A DNA stretch of 64,000 nucleotides, taken from contig CM049310.1 in assembly GCA_026874595.1 (NCBI GenBank), positions 55,867,058 through 55,931,057 on the forward strand, in the 5' to 3' direction. Below, in pieces: positions 52,201-56,984 of this stretch. Below the pieces are notes generated by a model that did not search any database, was not told the DNA's origin, and was given only the letters and a program-made list of their open reading frames with translations. The position numbers and the translations under genes were made by a program. Position 1 is the first letter of the stretch. Each line of letters starts with the position of its first letter. This DNA comes from Sipunculus nudus (lineage: Eukaryota > Annelida > Sipuncula > Golfingiida > Sipunculidae).

Positions 52201-52360
52201 ACAGTCAAACCAAAGGTAATTAAAGTATTATACCTTTCAGCATCTGACCATAATTATATCTTATTTATTACAGATGAGCCCCACTGAGGAACCATGTGCC
52301 TCTACAGATAATGGAAGCAAACTGACATCATCGAAAGGTATCAGGGGAACCATTGTGTGA
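4177..52360 (+). CDS. KCNT: Slo2/Slack-type Na+-activated K+ channel gene (KCNT), 5' end missing, 26 exons plus 2 alternative exons
   Basis: Spliced gene for a large-conductance potassium channel of the plasma membrane. In this family intracellular Na+ and Cl- open a tetrameric pore through a cytoplasmic ring of RCK1-RCK2 pairs. Joining exons A to Z gives 3,337 nt and one open frame of about 1,111 residues, numbered here from the first whole codon of exon A. Visible in order: S2 (1-36), S3 (37-61), S4 (62-89), S5 (90-121), pore loop with TVGYG (about 151-155) and S6 (to 182), RCK1 (about 200-500), a variable linker (about 500-592), RCK2 (593-900), a basic C-terminal region (901-963), a conserved distal block (964-1060) and a TIV terminus. 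Human KCNT1 is about 1,230 residues; the difference is mainly the missing N-terminus and S1. All junctions keep phase. The family call is certain; which vertebrate paralogue it resembles is not meaningful here. Confidence 0.96.
4566..4640 (+). CDS. KCNT: KCNT exon B: S2-S3 linker and S3
   Basis: Acceptor AACAG|GGG and donor ACA|GTGAGT; 75 nt, phase 0 at both ends. It encodes [20 protein letters not shown] followed by PFIIT, which aligns without gaps to the S3 region of Slack channels. Confidence 0.94.
7234..7317 (+). CDS. KCNT: KCNT exon C: S3-S4 loop and S4
   Basis: Acceptor TTTGCAG|ATT and donor CTG|GTTAGT; 84 nt, phase 0 at both ends. It encodes [20 protein letters not shown] then KVALENML. 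The S4 helix has only scattered charge (R68 and K82), as expected for Slo2 channels, which lack the dense S4 charge of voltage-gated K+ channels. Confidence 0.95.
7734..7828 (+). CDS. KCNT: KCNT exon D: S4-S5 linker and S5
   Basis: Acceptor TTACAG|AAT and donor ACTTG|GTAAGT. It encodes [19 protein letters not shown] then the S5 hydrophobic helix [12 protein letters not shown]. It ends with two bases of a Cys codon that is completed by the first base of exon E. Confidence 0.94.
8394..8577 (+). CDS. KCNT: KCNT exon E: pore helix, selectivity filter and S6
   Basis: Acceptor TTTGCAG|T and donor ACACAG|GTAAAA. It encodes the turret ([14 protein letters not shown]), pore helix, the K+ filter TVGYG at 8482-8496, and S6 ([17 protein letters not shown]). 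The filter is intact, so the pore should be K+ selective. The turret Cys pair, including the split codon, matches the family. Confidence 0.97.
8482..8496 (+). other. KCNT: K+ selectivity filter TVGYG
   Basis: Five codons, ACT GTG GGG TAC GGT, followed by GAC (Asp). This is the canonical K+-channel signature in its expected place between pore helix and S6. Confidence 0.97.
9108..9720 (+). repeat. Interspersed repeat with CTTATGCGATGG 5' end (copy 1)
   Basis: It begins AGCGAACCTGTGAGCTTATG, runs into a short GTCCGTCGTCCGTCC tract, then CGTTAACCCATACTATC and a body with motifs such as ACCAAATTTTATGCAAA and GGCGCCACCTACATT. The same order of motifs occurs at 59889-60945, so this is a dispersed family. 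I see no transposase. The 3' boundary is not clear. Confidence 0.75.
9857..9905. repeat. Cluster of GTCTAGAC palindromes
   Basis: The octamer GTCTAGAC and its overlap CTAGACGTCTAG recur through this short stretch. Bases 9866-9887 form a perfect 22-bp palindrome centred on ACGT. There is no gene nearby to which it would be an operator; it lies within the intron between exons E and F. Confidence 0.85.
10067..10935 (+). repeat. Dimeric satellite-like array, three ~280-bp units of two ~140-bp halves
   Basis: GGGAACCGTTTGAC recurs at about 10111, 10391 and 10670, a period near 280 bp. Within each unit a second, diverged half starts CTCATATCTCAGCAG, so each unit is a dimer of ~140-bp monomers. Most halves end in a palindromic core GGTGGCGCCACC (for example the 14-bp palindrome at 10338-10351 and again at 10617-10630). 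Confidence 0.88.
12039..12203 (+). CDS. KCNT: KCNT exon F: S6-RCK1 linker and start of RCK1
   Basis: Acceptor TCTTTCAG|TTT and donor CTCCAG|GTAACT; 165 nt, phase 0 at both ends. It encodes [16 protein letters not shown], then [14 protein letters not shown], which opens the RCK1 Rossmann fold, then [16 protein letters not shown]. It matches Slack closely throughout. Confidence 0.96.
12911..13047 (+). CDS. KCNT: KCNT exon G: RCK1
   Basis: Acceptor TTTCCCACAG|GAT and donor GCAG|GTAGGA. It encodes [20 protein letters not shown], then [20 protein letters not shown], typical RCK1 strand-helix alternation with the invariant YIQGSALKD turn. It ends two bases into an Arg codon. Confidence 0.96.
13324..13498. 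mobile_element. pogo/Tigger-like MITE, 175 bp
   Basis: Imperfect terminal inverted repeats begin CAGTAGAAC at both ends, and a TA dinucleotide flanks each side (13322-13323 and 13499-13500). The interior contains GACCAAGGTGGTCGTAATT-type sequence common in pogo-related MITEs. It has no coding capacity. Confidence 0.75.
13667..13730 (+). CDS. KCNT: KCNT exon H: RCK1
   Basis: Acceptor TTTACAG|A and donor GCAGCT|GTAAGT; 64 nt. After completing a split Arg codon it encodes [20 protein letters not shown] plus A, aligning to the Slack stretch around EACFILSSR-EVDRTAA. Confidence 0.95.
14152..14260 (+). CDS. KCNT: KCNT exon I: RCK1
   Basis: Acceptor CATGCAG|GAC and donor GCAG|GTACCG. It encodes [20 protein letters not shown], then [16 protein letters not shown]. 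Near identity to the family at [16 protein letters not shown]. It ends one base into a Glu codon. Confidence 0.96.
14631..14739 (+). CDS. KCNT: KCNT exon J: RCK1
   Basis: Acceptor TTTGTTTTAG|AA and donor GAGC|GTAAGT. It encodes [20 protein letters not shown], then [16 protein letters not shown], including the Cys-rich VCE-E-KYA and N-CPG-STL motifs of Slo2 channels. Confidence 0.96.
14869..15003 (+). repeat. Dispersed repeat, partner of 41687-41823
   Basis: Shared order of motifs with 41687-41823: GATTTGCT, AAATGGAGA, ATGTTGCTAATTT, then a stretch ending TATGGAAAA. The similarity is partial and diverged. No coding capacity or clear ends. Confidence 0.55.
15478..15773. mobile_element. MITE with GGCAAAAA...TATGGTTCTCAGGCA ends (copy 1)
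   Basis: Left end GGCCAAAAAATGGTATGGTT, then CTCAGGCA; right end TGCCTGAGAACCATACC then a T-run and GCC. The ends are inverted repeats of about 28 bp. Copies occur at 29511-29806 and, inverted, at 46728-47077. The flanking bases here (TTA / TTT) are a weak match to a target duplication. Confidence 0.85.
15964..16113 (+). CDS. KCNT: KCNT exon K: RCK1
   Basis: Acceptor TTGACAG|A and donor AGAAA|GTAAGT. It encodes [20 protein letters not shown], then [20 protein letters not shown], then TYASFHAHR, closely matching the family's W--MYG-CSGNEVYHI and [14 protein letters not shown]. It ends two bases into a Lys codon. Confidence 0.96.
16867..17111 (+). CDS. KCNT: KCNT exon L: end of RCK1 and start of linker
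   Basis: Acceptor ATGTTACAG|G and donor ACAG|GTAATT. It encodes [11 protein letters not shown], then [20 protein letters not shown], then [15 protein letters not shown], the last RCK1 core. The tail ([20 protein letters not shown]) is a Ser/Arg-rich linker with a possible RRKS kinase site. It ends in phase 1. Confidence 0.95.
17112..19962 (+). other. Intron L-M with a candidate small exon
   Basis: Intronic DNA flanking the candidate exon at 18056-18106. Otherwise AT-rich; 18107-19962 shows no recognised repeat or gene. Confidence 0.5.
18056..18106 (+). CDS. KCNT: Candidate 51-nt cassette exon in the RCK1-RCK2 linker
   Basis: Acceptor ACCTGAAG|CA and donor GATG|GTAGGT. Read in the phase left by exon L it encodes [17 protein letters not shown] with no stop and hands over in the same phase 1 to exon M, so inclusion or skipping keeps frame (+17 residues). 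It lies exactly in the linker that varies most among Slo2 channels. The acceptor pyrimidine tract is only moderate and I have no homologue to align, so it could be a chance open segment. Confidence 0.5.
19963..20212 (+). CDS. KCNT: KCNT exon M: RCK1-RCK2 linker
   Basis: Acceptor CCTGGTAG|GC and donor CCTGA|GTGAGT. It encodes TIALEMQ (family TVAMDLQ), a variable acidic and Ser-rich linker, the conserved [12 protein letters not shown] (family RRPSIAPVLEL), and an acidic block ([15 protein letters not shown]). It ends two bases into a codon completed as Asp by exon N1 or Glu by exon N2. Confidence 0.93.
20764..20869 (+). CDS. KCNT: KCNT exon N1: alternative start of RCK2 (duplicate of N2)
   Basis: Acceptor AAATCAG|T and donor GAGAAG|GTAGAC; 106 nt. 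In the phase set by exon M it encodes [20 protein letters not shown], then [15 protein letters not shown]. Compared with N2 it is 21/35 identical, the same length and in the same phase. All conserved residues of the family (YVKG-PP--PYI--SP-LCHLL, then CCL-L-K) are kept, which indicates coding selection rather than a relic. N1 and N2 cannot be used together or both skipped without a frameshift, so they should be mutually exclusive. The correct frame is not the longest open one here, so simple ORF scans miss it. Confidence 0.88.
23518..23623 (+). CDS. KCNT: KCNT exon N2: alternative start of RCK2 (duplicate of N1)
   Basis: Acceptor TTGACAG|A and donor GCAAAG|GTACTG; 106 nt. It encodes [20 protein letters not shown], then [15 protein letters not shown], aligning to the start of RCK2 in Slack. 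N2 is closer than N1 to the vertebrate form at KGYPP and PYIG-SP. The conserved Cys-His and Cys-Cys pairs, with Cys residues in exon O, are likely structural or metal-binding. Confidence 0.94.
25906..26078 (+). CDS. KCNT: KCNT exon O: RCK2
   Basis: Acceptor TATTTCAG|GCA and donor AAACC|GTGAGT. It encodes [15 protein letters not shown], then [20 protein letters not shown], then [20 protein letters not shown] and K. The [13 protein letters not shown] and LNPIVLLL blocks are diagnostic of Slo2. It ends inside a Pro codon within the motif proposed to sense Na+ in Slack. Confidence 0.96.
26955..27026 (+). CDS. KCNT: KCNT exon P: RCK2
   Basis: Acceptor GTTTTCAG|G and donor GACTG|GTAAGT; 72 nt. It encodes [20 protein letters not shown] then SID, matching FLEAICCFPMVYYM-GS-D of the family. 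The residues aligned to the Na+-site His of rat Slack are Thr/Ser here. Confidence 0.95.
27985..28119 (+). CDS. KCNT: KCNT exon Q: RCK2
   Basis: Acceptor CTTTTCAG|T and donor TTCAG|GTACAT. It encodes [20 protein letters not shown], then [20 protein letters not shown], then QTIF, as in Slack (ADNLVVVDKES--SAEEDY). Its last ~29 bases are the first unit of a minisatellite that continues into the intron. Confidence 0.95.
28091..28545 (+). repeat. ~57-bp minisatellite seeded by the 3' end of exon Q
   Basis: The motif CAGTTCAGACTATATTCAGG recurs, more or less eroded, at about 28101, 28155, 28211, 28270, 28342, 28401, 28457 and 28513, with AAAGTCACATGACTTTGAC between copies. The first unit is the coding end of exon Q with its splice donor. 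At least two downstream units keep an intact CAG|GTA. Confidence 0.92.
28120..28173 (+). CDS. KCNT: Possible in-frame extension of exon Q through a duplicated donor
   Basis: The second minisatellite unit repeats the exon end and the same donor, TTCAG|GTACATC, 54 nt downstream. The intervening 54 nt stay open in frame and would add [18 protein letters not shown] (18 residues) before exon R, repeating the VQTIFR end of the exon. Whether this donor is used is unknown; the insertion would fall inside RCK2, so it may be tolerated poorly. Confidence 0.3.
28613..28790. mobile_element. pogo-like MITE, 178 bp
   Basis: Ends CAGTGGA and TCCACTG, flanked on both sides by TA (28611-28612 and 28791-28792). 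The interior carries repeated GGTCTTA-TTAGACAGG segments. It resembles the element at 13324-13498 in size and design but differs in sequence. Confidence 0.75.
28917..29390. other. GC-rich island inside an AT-rich intron
   Basis: This block is dense in CCGGGGTGATCCGGGG-type, CTGCCGTGG and TCCGAGG motifs and is far richer in G+C and CpG than its surroundings. All reading frames are broken or lack family resemblance. It may be a repeat or transposon fragment from a differently composed source, or a regulatory island. Confidence 0.6.
29511..29806. mobile_element. MITE with GGCAAAAA ends (copy 2), TAA duplication
   Basis: Starts GGCAAAAAAAAAG then GGTATGGTACTCAGGCAC and ends GTGCTTGAGAACCATACC, T-run, GCC. 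It is flanked by TAA on both sides (29508-29510 and 29807-29809). A 3-bp TWA duplication and GG-starting inverted ends are features of PIF/Harbinger elements. Non-coding, 296 bp, the same length as copy 1. Confidence 0.87.
29874..29985 (+). CDS. KCNT: KCNT exon R: RCK2
   Basis: Acceptor CTTTCCAG|A and donor GAACGA|GTAAGT. It encodes [20 protein letters not shown], then [17 protein letters not shown], matching [23 protein letters not shown] of Slack. It ends in phase 0. Confidence 0.96.
31830..32160 (+). repeat. Two-unit tandem duplication, ~156-bp period
   Basis: AGGAAATGACT and GATTTTCTTCATTATTTTA-like segments followed by TCCTTGCTAACA recur once about 156 bp downstream, then AAAATAAGTTTGAT and ACATTAGA in both. 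Moderately diverged and AT-rich. Confidence 0.7.
33450..33551 (+). CDS. KCNT: KCNT exon S: RCK2
   Basis: Acceptor CCTCTTTACAG|AAA and donor TACCAG|GTACTT; 102 nt, phase 0 at both ends. It encodes [20 protein letters not shown], then [14 protein letters not shown], nearly the family sequence around [21 protein letters not shown]. Confidence 0.96.
34385..34468 (+). CDS. KCNT: KCNT exon T: RCK2
   Basis: Acceptor TTTTTCAG|GCC and donor TCGTGT|GTATGT; 84 nt, phase 0. It encodes [20 protein letters not shown], then VGSGHLSC, matching FVKDYMITI-RLLLGLD---GSGYLC. Confidence 0.96.
34621..37230 (+). mobile_element. ~2.6-kb non-autonomous element, Helentron/HINE-like (copy 1)
   Basis: It starts GCTCAGCTGACTATAAGTCA, continues into a (CCGT)n tract (about 34669-34710), and ends AACAGCTGAGCGTCGTGACC then CATAGGTCCCTTG. 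The 9-bp GCTCAGCTG at the 5' end recurs inverted near the 3' end. It is 2,610 bp long, exactly the length of copy 3. Left flank TTA, right flank TTC: compatible with insertion between two T residues without duplication. It has no long reading frame. Helentron/HINE assignment is inference; a Harbinger-type 3-bp duplication is the alternative. Confidence 0.8.
34669..34710. repeat. (CCGT)n microsatellite
   Basis: A run of GTCC/CCGT tetranucleotides with minor interruptions just inside the 5' end of the mobile element. Equivalent runs occur at 42735-42775, 60990-61035 and 61232-61282, always at the same place in the element, so it is part of the element rather than an independent locus. Confidence 0.9.
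37765..37905 (+). CDS. KCNT: KCNT exon U: end of RCK2
   Basis: Acceptor TCTGTCAG|ATG and donor CAGTCG|GTAAGC; 141 nt, phase 0. It encodes [20 protein letters not shown], then [20 protein letters not shown], matching [20 protein letters not shown] and IPIGIYRTESH of KCNT1. It closes the RCK2 domain. Confidence 0.96.
39615..39751 (+). repeat. ~45-bp tandem repeat, four degenerate copies
   Basis: Copies of an A-run followed by CCCAGGATTTTCTTGGATCT and GCATCATGA-like sequence. The last two copies are nearly identical and the first two diverged. Confidence 0.85.
40411..40599 (+). CDS. KCNT: KCNT exon V: basic Ser-rich C-terminal segment
   Basis: Acceptor TGTTTTCAAG|CAC and donor TCTGAT|GTAAGT; 189 nt, phase 0. 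It encodes [20 protein letters not shown], then [10 protein letters not shown] and a Lys/Ser/Glu-rich stretch to RESSD. Dense Arg/Ser (RRLSS, RRNGS) offers kinase sites, as in the equivalent but poorly conserved vertebrate segment (RRKSL--ARRLSRK). The call rests on position, frame and composition more than on identity. Confidence 0.85.
41687..41823 (+). repeat. Dispersed repeat, partner of 14869-15003
   Basis: Shares GATTTGCTGC, AAATGGAGACC, ATGTTGCTAATTTGTGCT and TATGGAAAA in the same order as 14869-15003. Related fragments containing AAATTGCC-GC-T--CACCATATTTTT lie at about 15320 and 42379. Family unknown. Confidence 0.55.
42693..46412 (+). mobile_element. ~3.7-kb composite copy of the Helentron/HINE-like element (copy 2)
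   Basis: Same 5' end, (CCGT)n tract, body and 3' end as copy 1, flanked by TTA on both sides (42690-42692 and 46413-46415). Between about 43335 and 44545 the sequence is unlike copies 1 and 3 and about 1.1 kb longer; it includes a poly-C run near 43579-43589 and finishes with CAGCTGAGCACAGTGACTC, which resembles the element's own 3' end. The copy then resumes at CAAGCACCATGTAACAT. Confidence 0.78.
46728..47077. mobile_element. MITE with GGCAAAAA ends (copy 3, inverted)
   Basis: Starts GGCAAAAAAAAAATAAAAAA then GGTATGGTTCTCAGGCACC and ends GTGCCTGAGAACCAAACC, T-run, GGCC. Its interior matches the reverse complement of copy 2 (for example CTTGTTTAGCAAAATAATTC, corresponding to GAATTTTTTTGCTAAACAGG). 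About 350 bp, somewhat longer than the other copies. Confidence 0.85.
49299..49416 (+). CDS. KCNT: KCNT exon W: conserved distal C-terminal block, part 1
   Basis: Acceptor CCTCACCAG|GTG and donor TTATG|GTATGC. It encodes [20 protein letters not shown], then [19 protein letters not shown], aligning to [20 protein letters not shown] in KCNT1. It ends one base into an Asp codon. Confidence 0.93.
50415..50499 (+). CDS. KCNT: KCNT exon X: conserved distal C-terminal block, part 2
   Basis: Acceptor CGTACAG|AT and donor ATCAT|GTAAGT; 85 nt. It encodes [20 protein letters not shown], then KLEIDDI, aligning to [23 protein letters not shown] of KCNT1. Confidence 0.93.
51792..51948 (+). CDS. KCNT: KCNT exon Y: end of conserved block and tail
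   Basis: Acceptor GTATTTCAG|T and donor AGCCAG|GTAGCC. After a split Ile codon it encodes [11 protein letters not shown] (family IVYLIRSDP) and a charged, Ser/Thr-rich tail. A second in-frame donor 9 nt on (GCCAAG|GTTTCT, exon end 51957) would add VAK. Confidence 0.92.
52274..52360 (+). CDS. KCNT: KCNT exon Z: C-terminus and stop
   Basis: Acceptor TTATTACAG|ATG; 28 codons then TGA at 52358-52360. It encodes [20 protein letters not shown], then KGIRGTIV. The terminal T-I-V fits a class I PDZ ligand (S/T-X-hydrophobic), as does the ETQL terminus of KCNT1. A donor-like AAAG|GTATCA at 52338 inside the exon could give a different tail. Confidence 0.9.
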   Translation: MSPTEEPCASTDNGSKLTSSKGIRGTIV

Positions 52361-53630
52361 GGTGAAATATTCACAAACCCTCAGTTATCTGTGATCTGCT
52401 TGTGTATAATCACAGGTCTACCAGAAGTGAACGCTGGTGTGACACACTGGTGTCCAACCAACCACAGCTAAAGGAATTAACTTCAAAAGGCTGGCTCCTT
52501 GGTGAAGCATGATGCTGACAGCTCCTGTGGTCCAGTCATAGATCCTTGAGTTCAAAAGAAGAACTTTGATTGTGGAAGACTGGTTTTGTACAAGAATGAG
52601 AGTGGACATTCTTACTGGACATTATCACATTTGCATAATTAATGACAGCTGACATGGAGAACTCAACCGCTGGTTATTGAAGCAGTTTGTTATAATGTAA
52701 CCAGAATTACAAATAACATCTTTGAATTTACAATGTATTTTAAGAAGCTTGCTTCGTTACACAGCTAGTGTAGAATCTAAGCACAGTTCATAAAGGCTTG
52801 TCAAGTGTAACTTTTGCAAGTCTAACTGTTTTACATATGACCTTTGACATCACCTTAAATTCAGGTCACTTATGCAGGCTTTAAGATTTCAATAATTATA
52901 AAATACATATATGAATACCCCGCTAGCTTAATGACTAAATGGATAACAAGATACTATATTAAGGTTCTATAAAAGGACATATATACTTTTTTTACAGTTT
53001 GAAGATATGTAATTATAAATGTAAATAAGGTGAAAATGATATTACACTAACACCCTGAAGCAAACTCCTCCAACTGCCATATATATATTGCATTTGATTA
53101 ATATGATATTTGCTAGATAACTATTCTAGCATAAATTTAAGTAAAACTCCTACTCTGGTTTCAATGAACAGTTTTAATAATTTACCTATTTTTATAAAAA
53201 AAAATGTATATTTTTGCCATACCCGGTTCTATATCATGTGTAATAATTAATGATAAGTCTATATACAAATATTATTGAATGTATTAGTGCACAAACCATG
53301 TGTAAAAAATATATATAATGTTATACACTTTCTTTTAGCTAAGTTGAGTGGTTTTAATGTTCTGCTTTTAGTCTGTAATTTTGCTAGCACTTGTTAACTT
53401 ATTACCTCAGTTAAACTTAAAACCAAATATCCTGTATACTCCAGAACAGCTTATCTAAAATGTGATACATAAATTATGTAAACCACGTTTACATGGGCAG
53501 ATATGGATTATGACTGGTATGCCCTCTACAATTGACTCAACCCCTCCGACCCCCATCCTACCCCATTGATCTCCACTGTGACCTCCTTTCTCCCTTGCCT
53601 CTTTCATTTTATTTAATCTGAATCAGCCCC
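52361..53630 (+). other. 3' UTR or flank
   Basis: Non-coding AT-rich sequence after the stop. I see no AATAAA in this stretch; the first lie within the transposon downstream (54010, 54079) and then at 55110 and 56273, so the poly(A) site cannot be placed. Confidence 0.4.
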
Positions 53631-53632
53631 TA

Positions 53633-55036
53633 CCGTAAAATCTCCACTTAAAACCGCGGTTTAATCAAGAAATTCAAAATCTTGAAATCAGGTTGATTTC
53701 CTGAAAGCACTGTGCGGTTTATACTAGAAGGGTTTCCTGTATATCTTCCTGACAGACATCGTTTTTGGGCCGGCGCGTGGGCGATAATATTGCAACTTTC
53801 GAAGGATGTTCTTAGCATGCATGGGAGCCGTGTGTAAATGTATTATTTACGATTATTTGTTATTTATAAATTAAATATTGCTGATAAGTTTTCGTGTGAT
53901 ATATAACTTGTTATAAAATCTTGGTAATTGTCACCAAATAATACGTTTACAACAACCCTGCTGTTACACACAGCGGTCCACTTCGTTGGGCATGGTCAAG
54001 CAAAATTGAAATAAAAGCCTACTTTAAACCCATTTGCGGCATTATTTAGCAATGATTATTTGTTTAAAACGTAAAATGAATAAAAAGCTGACATCGTAAA
54101 GAGTCACACAATGGCAGACGATCGTTTTAAAATCAAGTTTGAGTGCCGCCATGTGCTGAAACACCCCGGTATTCTGCTAAGAATATTTTGAACGGCTGTA
54201 AGCGGTGGGTGGTAAATAGAACAGCCACCTATTTCGTCCCAGCGTGCCTTGCGCGAACACTGCCTTGACAAAATGGCTCTCCACACTGAAACTTTCTTCA
54301 GTAAAAAAAACTTGCTAACCCGGACTGGCCACTTTAATTTTACCTTAAAATCACTCGTTTTCAAGCGTCATGTTTCCTATACGTGCGTATCTCTAAAAGG
54401 TTACTTCAGTTACTTCGATATTTAGTTAAGTTGACCAGCGATGTTTTCAAACGCACCAGCAAATTGTGACATGGAGCGATGTCAACGTACGATGTGACGA
54501 AGATAATACCGAAGTAACCGGTATGAAAGTGATTTGAATCTTCCGAGTAATTCCAGAAAATGGAATTTTCATCAAAAATAAAGATTTCAAAATATTACTT
54601 TTAGAATTAAAATATAAAGTGACTTGAAATGGATCAGCAGAATATTTTTTTCCAAAATATAATGACAAATCAGTAGCAAACAAGAATACGGCACGGAATA
54701 TAAAATCTGTATAAACAGGAAGAGGTTCACCGGCACTTACGTCTTCCCAAACTTCATGCTTGAGTGACCCTGCAAAAAAGTGTTACGATGGGTTTAAATA
54801 AAATGCCCAAGGAATTTTTAAAGTGGACAGGAATGGCCGAATCGCAACCTATGCGTGTTCATTTCTAGAGGATTGCTTGATTGTGTCTTTTGTCAAATCA
54901 TTCCGTCGCGAAAGTTGGTGCGGTTTTAAAGGGGGGTTCTTAGTATTTGAGCCCCTCGCGGTGTCTCGCCTGGAATTTCGGCGAAGTCTGGGTGCGGTTT
55001 TAATCGGAAGTGCGGTTTTAAGTGGAGATTTTACGG
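53633..55036. mobile_element. 1.4-kb DNA transposon with TIRs and TA duplication, non-autonomous
   Basis: Left end CCGTAAAATCTCCACTTAAA then ACCGC; the right end is its reverse complement for at least 25 bp, and TA flanks both sides (53631-53632, 55037-55038). Subterminal copies of TGCGGTTTTAA add to the right end. The interior is richer in G+C and CpG than the surrounding DNA and has short open frames on both strands (such as 54104-54364 minus), but nothing resembling a transposase. Tc1/mariner-like by duplication; superfamily not proven. Confidence 0.87.
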
Positions 55037-55349
55037 TAGTCTAAATATGTGCACATATTGATGCTATATGAAATTGTTTTAAATTAATATTGTTTTTGAT
55101 CATATATAAAATAAATCTGACTTTGTTACAATTATATCAGTCATATGGGCTTATCTTTTTATTTGCCTATAACCTAATTTAACTTTTAAGAGTTCTTTTC
55201 TGTTCATTCTGTTCTGTTGAAATAGGTGGCCAGTATAAACTGCTGTATCAGGTCTCTGTTACTGATTTACTTGTATTATCAAGCATATAAATCAGCATGC
55301 TCTAAACAAATTTGGTAAATTTGAATGGGTTTTTTCTTTGTCCCATATT

Positions 55350-55369
55350 AACACACACACACACACACA
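55350..55369. repeat. (AC)n microsatellite
   Basis: About nine uninterrupted AC dinucleotides. Confidence 0.95.
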
Positions 55370-55593
55370 TGAAAACAGAAATGCACAAAATCTGGAGCCT
55401 TTCCTGAACTGAGATGTTATTCAAATGAAGAAAATTTAAAGTGATCTGATGAGTGTCTCTTAAGGTGTCTCAATATATCAGTCTCCAAGAACAAGAAAAA
55501 TTTATATAACTGATATAAAATAGATTTTTTTCTAGTTCTGTGCAGTCTTAAAAAAAACACATGGGAATATCTTAGTATGTTGTTAAAAAGGTA

Positions 55594-55821
55594 TTACCAG
55601 TCTGAGTAATATGCAGCTGGAGTATTTCTGTAACAGCCATCTATGGTATTACTGTGATCTGCAACTGAGTAAAATATTCTTCCTTGGGCATTACTTGTAA
55701 CTCTGTACCTGTGTGTGCCTTCATAGTTAACAGCATCAAATGAAGACTCGACACCAAATTGCACACAAGGGTTCATCATATGGAGGTGAATTTCAGCTTT
55801 ACAGTCTGATATCACGAGCAT
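55594..55821 (-). CDS. Doubtful open frame of 75 residues, unknown
   Basis: A minus-strand frame from ATG at 55821 to a stop at 55594. Its composition is protein-like (no low complexity, scattered Cys at three positions, and a stretch FDAVNYEGTHRYRV), unlike the Phe/Ile/Lys-rich chance frames elsewhere in the window. I do not recognise a family. Upstream on that strand there are AG dinucleotides (GATATCAG, GATGTCAG) but no strong pyrimidine tract, so exon status is unproven. It may be an orphan exon, a relic, or chance. Confidence 0.25.
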   Translation of the reverse strand: MLVISDCKAEIHLHMMNPCVQFGVESSFDAVNYEGTHRYRVTSNAQGRIFYSVADHSNTIDGCYRNTPAAYYSDW

Positions 55822-56984
55822 TGTCGGTCTCCTCTGACATCAGACTTTTTTTCTTCAGGCTGTGCATTCCTATAGCCTTACCCAGCTACCAGGGGAGCAA
55901 TACAATCAAAGCAGCTGTAGCAGGTGTTGTCCTACATATTTTGGACTGAAATGAATTCACTCCTTGTTGCAGATTGTACACCTTTTTTATATGAATTTGC
56001 GGGTTACCCACAACCTCTCAGTTTAGAATAATGGTCCTTCCCTTATATGTTTACACATGTGTATATACCCTCTTAAATGAGTATAATAGGATTGTTTGAA
56101 GTTATAATGTTGGTGCCAAGTAAGTATCAGTTAATTGTAGTGGTAATTTCAAGAGCTTGCCACAATTTAAACACTTAAGATTTCAGCAAGGCAGGCCTTG
56201 ATGTTGCTTCTCTTCATATATAAAGACTATGGATAACTTCTATTTCCCTAAGTGTATCATTATTTACTAATAAATAAAGTGTCCCGTAAGACTAGTTTTG
56301 TAAACCAAATTCTACATTCATTGGTTTGTTCAGCATTAAAGGTTCTCACATGGGAATATTACAAACTTCTTTTAGGAAATGTAACATTTAGAAGTCATCA
56401 TAAAACTGTTACCAGTTACATTAATGGTACCTTTCTTTCATGTCCATTACACTGTTACGTCTGTAAGTTTACATACTTCGGTATACAACCGTCATCAGTA
56501 ATTGAATTTTATGTATAATTGCTCTATATTATTTATATATAATTATTTGTGCCATATGTATATTCACTATAAGTGAGTTTCTTGCCTGTTGTTCCGTTTT
56601 GAAGTACATATGACATATTGTCAAGGTAACAGAATATCATTTGGCTTGTGTAAAGAACAAACTAAAGGCGAATCAAGATGGTGTTTTTACAAGAATTCTT
56701 GTTCTCATTAACATGCTATAAAACATTGGGAAAATGCATTAATTGGACAAATGGATTACTCAAAACTGTGTATAGAAAAGATGAAACTAAAGAGTTATTC
56801 ATTATAATACCACTACCCTTATCCTCACTCAGTATACAGTGGCATTACAAAATAAAACATCGAATAAGCTGTGTCAGAACTTATGTTCTTTATCTTGGGT
56901 AGTCTGTTCATTAGACCATATGTATGTATGTATGTTCCCCTTCAGTATTAGTAATTTATTGTTCATACTTTAATTTGCACCTGA

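Larger units (their letters stand above)
49417..52273 (+). other. Introns W-X, X-Y and Y-Z
   Basis: AT-rich introns of about 1.0, 1.3 and 0.3 kb with no recognised repeat, RNA gene or extra exon. Confidence 0.5.
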
